DNA from: Nitrospirota bacterium | GTDB taxonomy: Bacteria; Nitrospirota; Thermodesulfovibrionia; SZUA-242 | Direction: 5' to 3' | Assembly: GCA_016212095.1 (NCBI GenBank) | Contig: JACRHH010000001.1 | Span: forward strand, 62,001 to 126,000 | Length of the DNA: 64,000 nt | Shown: in pieces, positions 42,071 to 50,827 of the stretch | Layout of the letters: every line of letters begins with the position of its first letter | Numbering within the stretch: the first letter of the stretch is position 1 | Notes under the pieces: model-generated | Databases searched by the model: none | What the model was told of the DNA's origin: nothing | Seen by the model: the letters and a program-made list of their open reading frames with translations, nothing else | Program-made: the position numbers and the translations under genes

Positions 42071-42742
42071 ATGTCGCTTATAGTCGCAGAGAAAATCGAG
42101 AAATCATACGCAACAAACGCCGCGCTCCGGGGCGTGAACATCGCCATCGAGCCGCGAGAATGGGTGAGCATAACCGGGCCGTCGGGTTCAGGGAAAAGCA
42201 CTCTGATGAATATTCTTGGCGGCCTCGATCTGCCGACTGCCGGATGCGTGCGCTTGAACGGAACCGACATCTGCGCGCTTTCGGAAGACGGCCTTGCCCG
42301 CTTCCGGCGCGAGACAATCGGATATATTTTCCAGCAATCGCACCTTATTCCGTATCTCTCGGCAACCGAAAACGTGATGCTATGCCAGTATTTTCACAGC
42401 ATTCCCGATGAGGAAGAGGCGCGGGAGGCGCTACGGCGCGTGGGGCTTGGACACCGGCTCGATCACAAGCCGTCGCAGCTTTCCGGCGGAGAGCAGCAGC
42501 GCGTCTGCATCGCGCGGGCGCTAATCAACAGCCCCAAACTGCTTCTGGCCGACGAACCAACCGGCAACCTCGACCGCGAAAATACCCGCGTTGTGCTTGA
42601 GTTACTGAAACGGATGTACGACGAGGAGCATTTCACCATCGTGCTGGTTACGCACGATCCTTTCGTGGCCGAATGGGCGGGCCGGGTTGTGGGCATGGAA
42701 GACGGGCATATCGTGTTTGACAGGAAAGCGGGGGAAACCTGA
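42071..42742 (+). CDS. ABC transporter ATP-binding protein, LolD/MacB family
   Basis: Protein of 223 residues with Walker A GPSGSGKST, Q-loop QQSHLIPYLSATENV, signature LSGGEQQRVCIARAL, Walker B LLLADEPTGNLD and switch HDP. The ENV segment after the Q-loop is typical of ATPases of FtsX-like permeases. GGAGAG lies 13 nt before the ATG. Two-permease exporters of this arrangement occur in iron-linked loci of some bacteria, but no such marker gene is adjacent here. Confidence 0.92.
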   Translation: MSLIVAEKIEKSYATNAALRGVNIAIEPREWVSITGPSGSGKSTLMNILGGLDLPTAGCVRLNGTDICALSEDGLARFRRETIGYIFQQSHLIPYLSATENVMLCQYFHSIPDEEEAREALRRVGLGHRLDHKPSQLSGGEQQRVCIARALINSPKLLLADEPTGNLDRENTRVVLELLKRMYDEEHFTIVLVTHDPFVAEWAGRVVGMEDGHIVFDRKAGET

Positions 42743-42779
42743 ACGCAACCCGATTGATTGCTGATTGATTGCCGGATGG

Positions 42780-42947
42780 TCAGAGTCCGAGCGCCTTCGA
42801 TGTTCTTTTCACCGTTTTGTTGTCCGGATGCTTGACGGCTATCTCGCGCCCCGCGCTTGAGCGGGCAAGCGAAAGGCATAGCTTCCGCAATGCGCCTGCC
42901 TGCGCAAGCCGTCTGCTTATGGCTTGCGGGCTCATGTCAATTTTCAT
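42780..42947 (-). CDS. short hypothetical protein
   Basis: A 55-residue frame from ATG 42947 to TGA at 42780-42782. The product is basic and helical (ISRRLAQAGALRKLCLSLAR ... DNKTVKRTSKALGL). A weak AAAGG lies upstream. It fills the 294-bp space between the convergent ABC ATPase and the PolB-like exonuclease gene. Composition is like the neighbours and the frame is uninterrupted, but its shortness leaves doubt. No family recognised. Confidence 0.45.
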   Translation of the reverse strand: MKIDMSPQAISRRLAQAGALRKLCLSLARSSAGREIAVKHPDNKTVKRTSKALGL

Positions 42948-43036
42948 CCGAGATGCCTTTCAGGTATTCAATTGAAATTAAGTCTATACCGCATGAGCAC
43001 TAATGTCAGCAGTGAAGCGTTAAACCATCAATCCGC

Positions 43037-43885
43037 CTACCGCTTGCGCCGCGCCGAGAGCCGCTCCCACGCCTCAAGCCAGGCGCTCAGATGCGCGTGG
43101 CGCGGCTGCATCGAGACGGCGGTTATCATGACGCGAACCCGTTCCTCCTCTTCGGCGTATTCCCCGGCGGTAAAGAAACCGGCCAGACGCGCGGTTTTCA
43201 GCCAGAGAAGATATGTCGTAAGCGCGTCGAATTCGTTATATTCAACAACGCGACGCGTGTCGCCCGAAAGCCACAGATCAACCACATCCCGTCCGTCGGT
43301 TCCCATCTTGCCCGGAATTCCGCAGGCCTGCGCGATTTCGTGAAGCGAGGGAACCGCCTTGCCCCAGCCGCTAAGAATTCCCTTCAGGTCAACATGGGCG
43401 TCGCCATACTTGCTCATGTAGCCCATGAATTCCTTCCCGTCGCGGCTTGCCGGCCTGCAAAACGATGGTGCCGAAAGGCCGTTCACCAGCGCCCGCTGGA
43501 ATATAATCGGCATGTCAGACGATGACGAATTGAACCCGACAAGCTGGGGCTTCTGTTTTGATACGCCGTCGAGGAACCGCGCAAGCATTGCGCCTTCCGG
43601 CGGCGGATCATCCGTATCTTCCGGAAGGCTGTGGAGCTTGAGCGAAACCGTGCCGTCGGCATTCCGCTTGCGCGCAACAACCGCCACCGACACAATCCGG
43701 CAGAGCGCGGTTTTCAGGTACGGGCGCGGCTCTTCCGGCGTGGCTCCGCCATGCGCCCACATCGCGGCGATGACATCGGCATCGGGCATCTCGTCTGGAA
43801 GACCGTAAACCAGACGCCCGGAGGCCGGATCGGGAACCCATTCCAGATCGAAGGCCCAAACGGTGTCGAAAATGGATTTAAACAT
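43037..43885 (-). CDS. PolB-like 3'-5' exonuclease
   Basis: Protein of 282 residues from ATG 43885; an earlier TTG would overlap the methyltransferase gene. DEDDy exonuclease residues: FDLEW (D and E), SSSSDMPII (D) and YNEFDA (Y and D). The family is the stand-alone 'predicted exonuclease related to PolB'. The C-terminal 35 residues are basic (ARRKR end). It lies 22 bp downstream of the methyltransferase gene. Role in DNA or RNA trimming is unknown. Confidence 0.82.
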   Translation of the reverse strand: MFKSIFDTVWAFDLEWVPDPASGRLVYGLPDEMPDADVIAAMWAHGGATPEEPRPYLKTALCRIVSVAVVARKRNADGTVSLKLHSLPEDTDDPPPEGAMLARFLDGVSKQKPQLVGFNSSSSDMPIIFQRALVNGLSAPSFCRPASRDGKEFMGYMSKYGDAHVDLKGILSGWGKAVPSLHEIAQACGIPGKMGTDGRDVVDLWLSGDTRRVVEYNEFDALTTYLLWLKTARLAGFFTAGEYAEEEERVRVMITAVSMQPRHAHLSAWLEAWERLSARRKR

Positions 43886-43907
43886 GGCTAAGGTTTCGTC
43901 CCCTTGC

Positions 43908-44651
43908 TCACTTCTCAAGCACAACGTACAGATTCAGCGTGAAATATTCGCCAAGGCCGGGAAAGCGCCGAAGCGCGTTTACAATAAATCTGAACGGGCT
44001 TTCGCTTGCGTTTATTCCTACATGAACAATGCCTAGCCCCGAACGCTCGATCATCTCGAAATAGAGTCTGGCCGGATAACAATTCAGCCCAAGCTCCCTG
44101 ACAGCCGAAACCTGATGCTCCGGATTCCTCCGGTTGAAGCGATTGACCAGCCATGCTTCGGGAAACAGAAGGTGCGACCACGGGAAAAACCGCTGAAACG
44201 GCGCGCCAAGCAGTTTGTGATCGCCCCACGGCGAGTTGTAAAGCGGCCCGAACCCGATATAAATCCTGCCGCCTTCGGCAAGACGCTGTTTCATTCCGGC
44301 CAGACAATCTTCGGGAATGGGGATATGCTCGAACGCCGCCTGGCTAATTATCACGTCGTATCTCTCGTCCGGATCGAGACCGGCAATATCCCCGCACACA
44401 AAATCGACCCTATCCGCGATCGAACCGAAATTCGACGCCAGCATGTTGCGGGCGAAATCGATGTAGCTCTGCTCAGGATCAATGCCGCGAACGCTTGCCG
44501 CGCCGCTTGCGGCAGCATGGAAACTGACCGCGCCCTGGCCGCACCCCACATCGAGAACGCGCTCTCCGGAGAAATCCACGCCTCCCCTGAATCGCGCGCA
44601 GAAAACGGACGCCTTCCGCATCCGCCAGTCGAAGTATTCGGATTCACACAC
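43908..44651 (-). CDS. class I SAM-dependent methyltransferase
   Basis: Protein of 247 residues. The SAM motif is VLDVGCGQGAVSFHAA (about 31-46), followed by GIDPEQSYID and a post-motif VIISQAAFEHIPIPEDCL. The C-terminal half is aromatic-rich (PLYNSPWGDHKLLGAPFQRFF), as in small-molecule or sugar methyltransferases. Its start lies 2 bp after the PIN toxin gene stop. Substrate unknown; proximity to glycosyltransferase genes hints at glycan methylation (inference). Confidence 0.82.
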   Translation of the reverse strand: MCESEYFDWRMRKASVFCARFRGGVDFSGERVLDVGCGQGAVSFHAAASGAASVRGIDPEQSYIDFARNMLASNFGSIADRVDFVCGDIAGLDPDERYDVIISQAAFEHIPIPEDCLAGMKQRLAEGGRIYIGFGPLYNSPWGDHKLLGAPFQRFFPWSHLLFPEAWLVNRFNRRNPEHQVSAVRELGLNCYPARLYFEMIERSGLGIVHVGINASESPFRFIVNALRRFPGLGEYFTLNLYVVLEK

Positions 44652-44653
44652 GA

Positions 44654-45046
44654 TCAGCCGTCAAGGTACGCCTTAAGCGTAATGATCTCCGTGTTGTTGA
44701 AGCGTCCAAGCTCAAGCATTTTTTTATCGCCAGTCACAATCAGGTCAGCATTGCCGGCTTCGGCGCATTCAAGGATTCTGTTGTCGGGTTCATCCAGCAG
44801 AATATTGACCGCAGCCGTTGGCCGAACCACGCGCGCAATATCCGCAATATAAACCGCAGTGCGGCTTAAAGCCTCGGCGTCGCCGCCGAACTTGGAGGCC
44901 AAAACAGTCAACACCTCATCGATAACCGGCTTGGAGATGAACAATGTGTCGTCGCGTTCCAATATCTTTTCCACCGCGAGGGCCGCCCTGCTGTTTGGAA
45001 TAACGAAAGCGGAGATATAAATATTAGTGTCGAAAACCACCCTCAT
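44654..45046 (-). CDS. PIN-domain toxin (VapC-like)
   Basis: Protein of 130 residues starting MRVVFDTNIYISAF, with catalytic Asp6, Glu in PVIDEVLTVL, and the acidic pair in DEPDNRILECAE and LIVTGDKKML. This is the PIN family often annotated as putative toxin component. It overlaps the CopG antitoxin by 4 bp (ATGA). All catalytic positions are present, so it should be active. Confidence 0.9.
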   Translation of the reverse strand: MRVVFDTNIYISAFVIPNSRAALAVEKILERDDTLFISKPVIDEVLTVLASKFGGDAEALSRTAVYIADIARVVRPTAAVNILLDEPDNRILECAEAGNADLIVTGDKKMLELGRFNNTEIITLKAYLDG

Positions 45047-45279
45047 TTTTCAAGATAACGTTCCAGGTCGCCTTCCGTAAGTATCCCCTTCTCCCTCGCC
45101 TTTGCACTCCAGCAGTTCTGAACACGGCCCAATTCATTCCTGAGCCTTTCACGCTTTGCAATCCTTATGGCATCCTGAACTACGGCACTTAGAGTTTTCC
45201 CCTCCTCGTTCGCCGTCCGCTCAACCTCCTCGGCCAGTTCAGGGGGCAGTGAGATTGTTTTTCTTACAGCAGTAATCAT
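45043..45279 (-). CDS. ribbon-helix-helix antitoxin (CopG-like)
   Basis: Protein of 78 residues. The N-terminal RHH motif is TAVRKTISLPPELAEEVER, followed by a helix ending LSAVVQDAIR; the C-terminal part (LTEGDLERYLEK) would bind the PIN toxin. GAGGTG precedes the ATG. A palindrome at 45299-45315 just upstream is the likely autoregulatory site. Confidence 0.88.
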   Translation of the reverse strand: MITAVRKTISLPPELAEEVERTANEEGKTLSAVVQDAIRIAKRERLRNELGRVQNCWSAKAREKGILTEGDLERYLEK

Positions 45280-45298
45280 GATTTTTCACCTCAGAATA

Positions 45299-45315
45299 GT
45301 ATGAATTAATCATAC
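45299..45315. promoter_or_regulatory. palindrome upstream of CopG/PIN module
   Basis: GTATGA (45299-45304) and TCATAC (45310-45315) are perfect arms around ATTAA, 20 bp upstream of the antitoxin ATG. RHH antitoxins bind such short palindromes. Confidence 0.55.
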
Positions 45316-45353
45316 CACCATTCCGCTCCCGATGAGTCAATCGGCAGAAACCC

Positions 45354-46958
45354 TCACAGTTTCAACGCCTTAAGCCTATATTCAGCCATTTTCCGCTGTT
45401 CGCCAAGATATGGCGGAGCGGTTTCGATGAATCTGCCGTAAGAGTTGGCGGCATCCTGTGCCATGCCGCGAGCGTCGAACTCGCGCGCAAGATTGAACCA
45501 CGCCTCGGCATTGCGCTGGTCGAATTCCACGGCCTTTCTGTAATGAACAAGCGCGTCATCCGGGCGGCCTGTGACAAGATATATATTGCCAAGCTGGTTG
45601 TGCGTGGCGGAATCGGCAGGCTTCAGCTCAAGCGCGTGGCGGAATGCCTCTCCGGCTTCCGCGTACCGTTCACGCACCGCAAGTTCGGTTCCATAATTGA
45701 ACCACGGGCGAAACTTGTTCGGCGATTTCACTGCCGTATCGTAATGAAACATAACCGGATCGGCCCATGTCAGGTTGCGCTGCCATGTTGCGCCTGCAAG
45801 CGCAATGAAAACGGCAAGAGCAAGCAGCATTGCGGGCTTGCGCTTGCGCGATTCGGCAAGCGCCACACCGGCAACAGCCGCAACCATCGCCATCGGCAGG
45901 TACATACGGTGCTCAAACACCAGTTCCAGATTCACAGGCCCGGACTCAAGCAGGTGAAGCACGAAATACGCGATCAGAGGAAAGCCGTAACGAGGCCGCT
46001 TAATCGCAAGCCGGACGGCCATGACCATGGCGGCAAGCAGCATGAGAACCGCAACCGGCGTTGTCCACGGCTCAGTCAGAGAGGTGGAAAGCCTGAAATC
46101 GTGATCGATGTTCAACATCGACGGCGCGGGCCACATAAGCAGAAGCAGATAGAACCACTGCGCCCTGAACTCGGTAAGAACACGCTGGTATCCGGTGTAA
46201 TCCCGCCCGAAAAAGCGCTCGCTCCAGCTAACCTGCAACGGTGAGGCAAATAGCGCAACGGCTATCGCCGCGATGAAGACAAGCGCCGCAACTCCGTAAT
46301 AACGGCGGTAATCTTTCAGAATTCGCCAATCTTCCCGCTTGAAACATGCCTCGTATGCCGCGACTACAAGCGGCATCACGACAGCGTTTTCCTTGCAGCC
46401 AAGAGAGACGGCAAGCGATGCGGCGCTTGCCGCGAACAGCCGGTTTCGCCCTGACCGGTCAGCCGAATTCCTGGCCTTGATATATGCCGCAAGTGACAAA
46501 AGGAAAAATAGCGCGGCAAGCGACGTCATCCGCTGCACAGTGTACGTAACCGCCTGAATGTTTAGCGGATGCACCAGAAACAACGCGGCTCCGGCAAGAG
46601 CGGCTGTCTGTCCGGCGCCCAGAAGCAGAATCAGCCAGGCAACCGCGCCGCCGGCAGCAAGATGGATAAACAGGTTAGTCCAGTGATATGCCGCCGGATT
46701 CAGGCCGGATGCAAGGTGATTGAACGCAAGGCTCAGATTCGATATGGGCCTGTTTTTTACATGCGCCCCGAAAATGGCGGATTTCAATGAATCAACCGAA
46801 AGTCCGGTCATGTGAAGCCCCGATGCCTCAACAATGTTCGGCTGATCGTCGAAATAGAACCCGGCGCGCATTCCCGGCAGATAGACCATTACCGTGACCG
46901 CAATTACAGCAAACCATGCAATTATCAAGCGTGGCGGCAAACGCCTGGAGTCGTTCAT
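45354..46958 (-). CDS. polytopic GT-C-like membrane protein with C-terminal TPRs
   Basis: Protein of 534 residues with about ten membrane segments (first at about 12-30) and, in the first loop, YFDDQPNIVEASG, the acidic motif expected of GT-C glycosyltransferases. The last 110 residues are TPR repeats (WFNYGTELAVRERYAEAGEAF, NQLGNIYLVTGRPDDALVHY, WFNLAREFDARG). The layout matches bacterial relatives of TMTC O-mannosyltransferases. It overlaps the next gene upstream by 4 bp and is last of three similar genes beside a giant cytochrome gene. Confidence 0.8.
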   Translation of the reverse strand: MNDSRRLPPRLIIAWFAVIAVTVMVYLPGMRAGFYFDDQPNIVEASGLHMTGLSVDSLKSAIFGAHVKNRPISNLSLAFNHLASGLNPAAYHWTNLFIHLAAGGAVAWLILLLGAGQTAALAGAALFLVHPLNIQAVTYTVQRMTSLAALFFLLSLAAYIKARNSADRSGRNRLFAASAASLAVSLGCKENAVVMPLVVAAYEACFKREDWRILKDYRRYYGVAALVFIAAIAVALFASPLQVSWSERFFGRDYTGYQRVLTEFRAQWFYLLLLMWPAPSMLNIDHDFRLSTSLTEPWTTPVAVLMLLAAMVMAVRLAIKRPRYGFPLIAYFVLHLLESGPVNLELVFEHRMYLPMAMVAAVAGVALAESRKRKPAMLLALAVFIALAGATWQRNLTWADPVMFHYDTAVKSPNKFRPWFNYGTELAVRERYAEAGEAFRHALELKPADSATHNQLGNIYLVTGRPDDALVHYRKAVEFDQRNAEAWFNLAREFDARGMAQDAANSYGRFIETAPPYLGEQRKMAEYRLKALKL

Positions 46959-48970
46959 ACCGAAAAGAACGACAGGAATACCGCGCCCGCGAGCATCCCG
47001 AACCAGCCGCGAAGCGCCGCGCGCGCGTAGTCGAGCCGGCGGCGCTCGAAGAAGCCGTCGGCCATGGAAAACCCCTCGGCGCAGATAAGCGAAAACGGCA
47101 GCATTCCGGCAAGAGCGTAAAACGCCTTGGCCTGGCCGTAAAACGGAAGCTTGAGGTTGATGTAAACAACGCCGAACGCCAGAGCGTAACCGCTCCAGAG
47201 AACGGCCAGCCGCCCGACGTCAAGATCGCCGTATGCGCGCCTTGTCATCGAGACAAGGCCGCCTGCAAAGATAAAGGTCACCGGCGCGGCAAGGAGGTAT
47301 ACAGCCGACATGTAATCGTAGTTCCAGGGCGGGCGGCTTCTGAAATAGGCCTTGCCGCCGATGTCGCCGTCGCCCCAGAATGTGGAATATATCGAATCCC
47401 AGAATGAATGAAACCCTGAAAAATAAGGCGATTCGAATACGCGCCCAAACCGCATGAAATAGCCGGAAGTATGATAGCCGGGATCCTGCCACCACCGCAT
47501 TCCTGTGACTGCGTCCCAGTTTCCGACAAGCGGATTTCCATACGCCGACCAGTTGCGGATGTAAAACCAGCCGGATACAATCGCAACAACAAGAACAATC
47601 AGCGCGACCGGCTTGATGGCATCAGGCAGCTTGCCGTTTTCCCTGCTGAATCCGCGCGCCATGACAGCCGCCAGGATCACGGGAACAACCAGAAGCGCCG
47701 TGAATTTGGACAACAGGGCAAGGCCGCAGGAAAGGCCGAGAATTGCGACTGAACGTGAATTCATCTCACGCGAGTACGCCACGCGCAGGGCAAGCAGCAG
47801 CGAAAGCGCAATCATGCCAGCCGAAAGCGACTCGTTCGAGGCATAATGCGAGATGTAAATATTCATCGGGACGACGGCGGCCGTTGCGACAGCGAACATC
47901 CGGGCGGTTGCGTTTTCCGGCAACAATAGACGCGCGGCAAGCCAGACAAGAACGATCTGACCAACGCCGCTCAGAAACGGAACCAGCCGCGCGGCATACA
48001 ACGCGGTATCCATCGGCAGGAATATGGAGGCAAATTTCACCAGTACTGCCGACAACAGATAGTAAAGCGGCGGCTGATACATCTCCCATCCGTCGGATGC
48101 GCTTGGCAGGTGTCCCTTGTCGAGCAGAAAGCGGATGTGGTCGAGGTGTTCGCGCCCGTCGAATCCCAGATCGATAGGCAGCCGCCCGAAATTCCGTGCA
48201 AACAGTACAGCCCAGAATGCAAGCGCAATGGCAAGCACTGTTTCAGGTGTAAAGCGCAGATGCCTTGAAACCCGATGATTACGCACACCAGAACGAGAAC
48301 CGGCGAATCCGTTCCACCAGTACAGGACGAATGACAATGCGAATAATAACGCAAGCGTCGGAAGTGTTGAGGCCAGCGCAGATGTGGGCGAATGCGCGTC
48401 GGCTGCCGGATACCGAAAATCATCGTCTGCCGCAACCGCCGGCACCATCGGCCCGCCGCTCAAAGACACGCGCCACGACGCGCCGCTTGAAAGCGGGGCA
48501 AGCGGATCGTCAGCGGCAATCCAGAGCGCGGGCGGGCCGGAGGCGTTATGAACGCTCACCACCACGGAATTCGGGCCGGCAGCTAGGTATCCGTTTAAAT
48601 CGATCTCACTGACATGCTTCCAGTTGGCCTGTTGCGACGGATTTACCGGAATCTCGCGGCCATTGACCCATATTCGGTAAAGCCGCATTGCCTGAATGCC
48701 AATAACCGCCTTGACGGGAGGCGATGACAAGGCAATGTCGTTGCGAAAATCGGCTATGAGATCAACGTAATTGCCTTCGCGTAATTTGGTCTGCTGTTCA
48801 AGCGGAAAGCTGATCCATGAAGCCTCTCCATCAGACGGCAGAAACGGAATGGATGAATCGAAACGCGCCTTCGCCAATATGAATACAAGCGACGCAAGCA
48901 GGACAAATATCGATATGGCGATTATATATTTCTTTCCGGCAGCAGCATTTGTCGGGCTGGAATTAATCAT
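46955..48970 (-). CDS. GT39-like membrane glycosyltransferase
   Basis: Protein of 671 residues. A first membrane segment (about 15-33) precedes a beta-rich periplasmic domain (about 35-190, with WVNGREIPVN and VVVSVHNASGPPALWI), then about ten segments with the GT-C loop motif GFDGREHLDHIRF and SDGWEMYQPPLYYLL typical of GT39/ArnT-like enzymes. These use polyprenyl-phosphate sugars on the outer face of the inner membrane. It lies between two TPR-bearing relatives; no TPR is present here. Confidence 0.82.
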   Translation of the reverse strand: MINSSPTNAAAGKKYIIAISIFVLLASLVFILAKARFDSSIPFLPSDGEASWISFPLEQQTKLREGNYVDLIADFRNDIALSSPPVKAVIGIQAMRLYRIWVNGREIPVNPSQQANWKHVSEIDLNGYLAAGPNSVVVSVHNASGPPALWIAADDPLAPLSSGASWRVSLSGGPMVPAVAADDDFRYPAADAHSPTSALASTLPTLALLFALSFVLYWWNGFAGSRSGVRNHRVSRHLRFTPETVLAIALAFWAVLFARNFGRLPIDLGFDGREHLDHIRFLLDKGHLPSASDGWEMYQPPLYYLLSAVLVKFASIFLPMDTALYAARLVPFLSGVGQIVLVWLAARLLLPENATARMFAVATAAVVPMNIYISHYASNESLSAGMIALSLLLALRVAYSREMNSRSVAILGLSCGLALLSKFTALLVVPVILAAVMARGFSRENGKLPDAIKPVALIVLVVAIVSGWFYIRNWSAYGNPLVGNWDAVTGMRWWQDPGYHTSGYFMRFGRVFESPYFSGFHSFWDSIYSTFWGDGDIGGKAYFRSRPPWNYDYMSAVYLLAAPVTFIFAGGLVSMTRRAYGDLDVGRLAVLWSGYALAFGVVYINLKLPFYGQAKAFYALAGMLPFSLICAEGFSMADGFFERRRLDYARAALRGWFGMLAGAVFLSFFSV

Positions 48971-48976
48971 CCTGAA

Positions 48977-50722
48977 TTAAGGCTTGCCCTTTGTTGAAAG
49001 CCGCCGCATCAATTCGCGGGCATCCGAATTGTCCGGCGACATCTCAAGTATTTTAGTGACATGCGCATGTGCTTCACCGATCCTGCCAAGTTGTTCAAAT
49101 ATAAGGCATAAATTCAGCCTTGCACCTATATCGTTCGGCTTGACCTCGATAGATTTGAGCAGCAACGGCACGGCCTCCTCAAAACGGTCCTGCTGCGCCA
49201 TTGCGATAGCCTTGTTGTTGAGCGCGCCGATATCGTTTGGCCGCACATTCAGAATATCGGCATACAGAAGCGCCGCTTCCGCATATTTCCCCGATTTCAT
49301 TAGCGAACCGGCCAGCTTCGAATTAGCCTCCACGTAGTTGACCAGCACCCGGTCGGCATAATCGGGATTGATCCTGAGCGCCTCGTTGTAATGGGTTATC
49401 GCCTCGGCATATCGCCCCCTCTCAAGCAACGCGTCGCCAAAACCATCATGCGCCACGTAGTTGTTTTTTGTAACCCTGAGCGCCTGCTCGAAGAGCGTGT
49501 AGCTGTTTTTCCAGTAGCCGGTCTGATTCCATGCGGCAAATGAAAGAGCCAGAATCGCGCATAAAGCACCAGCCGCGCCGATTGTTTTGCCCGATCGGCT
49601 GCCCAATCGGTGATCACGAAAAAGTTCAGCCCCACCCCACGAGATCAGGATGAAAAGTCCGATATGCGGGATATATGTATATCTGTCGGCCATGGCCTGC
49701 CTGCCTACCTGAACAAGCCCGATAACAGGCAACAACGTTACAAGAAACCATGCCCAGCCTACAATCAGGTGGCGCTTGCCGGAACGGATAACAAAAACAG
49801 TCACCGTTACAAGAAACAGCACAGACAATAGCGCGGGCAGAACCGGCACAGCATTGCCAGGGTGTGGATAAATAACTGCAAGCCCGGTTGGCCAAAGCGT
49901 TTTCCAAATGTACGAAACGGCCGATATTGCAGCGTTTGCCACTCGCATGGAGGGATACACCATCTCAAGATCGGCAACAGCGCCGCTAACCTTCTGCGCA
50001 TAAAACGTAACCAGGCTCGATACTATAATCAGGGCAAACAAAGGCAGTTTCTCGATTATGACCGGCCTGATAGAAGGATTGCTACCTTGCCCCATGCCAA
50101 TTCGCTTCAGCGGCCAGTAATCCATGACCAGCAATACAAGAGGCAGTGTCACAAGCATCGGCTTTGACATGAGCCCAAGCGATAGAAACAGGGCAACCAA
50201 TGCATATCTGCCGGTAGACGGAGCCTTTATATAGCGCAAATACCCCAGCATAGTCAGCATCCAGAAGAATGCGCTCAAGACATCCTTGCGCTCGGCTGCC
50301 CACGCCACAGACTCCACATGAAGCGGGTGAACCGCAAAGAGCGCGGCCACAAAAGCGCTTCGCCATGTTGCGCCGGTAGCCTGAAGCAGTATCCAGAACA
50401 GAAGCAGAGAGTTTACGGCATGAATCACAACATTGGTGAGATGATGGCCTCTCGGATTTTCGCCGTAAACGCCGTAATCGAAAACATGCGTCAGCCAGGT
50501 GACCGGATGCCAGTTACCGGTATATGTGGAGGTGAACGCCCACGCCAGACTTTTTGCTGAAAAACCTTCCTGAATATCGCGGTTGGCTGTTATGTATGTT
50601 CCGTCATCGTAATTAACGAACTCATGAGATGCAACCTGTCCATAGATTGAAACAACGAGCAATAACAAAGCCAATACAATTATTGAGTTGCGAGACATTA
50701 TCGAATTTGGTGTGTGATCCAT
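48977..50722 (-). CDS. polytopic GT-C-like membrane protein with TPRs
   Basis: Protein of 581 residues, TMTC-like. First segment about 10-28, then the acidic loop EFVNYDDGTYITANRDI, WHPVTWLTHVFDY and AVHPLHVESVAWAAERKD, all hallmarks of this family. Eight or more segments follow, then at least four TPRs from about residue 430 (AHDGFGDALLERGRYAEAI, ALNNKAIAMAQQDRFEEAV). It is the first of three co-directional genes and lies about 105 bp downstream of the 1303-residue cytochrome gene, from which it is separated by a hairpin. Confidence 0.85.
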   Translation of the reverse strand: MDHTPNSIMSRNSIIVLALLLLVVSIYGQVASHEFVNYDDGTYITANRDIQEGFSAKSLAWAFTSTYTGNWHPVTWLTHVFDYGVYGENPRGHHLTNVVIHAVNSLLLFWILLQATGATWRSAFVAALFAVHPLHVESVAWAAERKDVLSAFFWMLTMLGYLRYIKAPSTGRYALVALFLSLGLMSKPMLVTLPLVLLVMDYWPLKRIGMGQGSNPSIRPVIIEKLPLFALIIVSSLVTFYAQKVSGAVADLEMVYPSMRVANAAISAVSYIWKTLWPTGLAVIYPHPGNAVPVLPALLSVLFLVTVTVFVIRSGKRHLIVGWAWFLVTLLPVIGLVQVGRQAMADRYTYIPHIGLFILISWGGAELFRDHRLGSRSGKTIGAAGALCAILALSFAAWNQTGYWKNSYTLFEQALRVTKNNYVAHDGFGDALLERGRYAEAITHYNEALRINPDYADRVLVNYVEANSKLAGSLMKSGKYAEAALLYADILNVRPNDIGALNNKAIAMAQQDRFEEAVPLLLKSIEVKPNDIGARLNLCLIFEQLGRIGEAHAHVTKILEMSPDNSDARELMRRLSTKGKP

Positions 50723-50760
50723 AAATGTATGTGTCTATTTTTCAGCCAACCTTAATACAG

Positions 50761-50795
50761 ACGGGGAACCAGTTAAGTGCAAGCTGGTTCCCCGT
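50761..50795. terminator. 12-bp perfect hairpin after giant cytochrome gene
   Basis: ACGGGGAACCAG (50761-50772) pairs with CTGGTTCCCCGT (50784-50795) around an 11-nt loop, 33 bp past the cytochrome stop. No T tract follows, so it may attenuate rather than stop transcription into the glycosyltransferase genes. Confidence 0.55.
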
Positions 50796-50827
50796 GCTAT
50801 CAAACCTGAGCGATAAAAAACAATGAA

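Noticed and set aside
39721-42742. Assignment as an iron-export or P19-type iron system
   Set aside because: The two-permease plus ATPase order is similar, but no P19, Ftr1 or thioredoxin-like gene is adjacent, so the substrate is left open.
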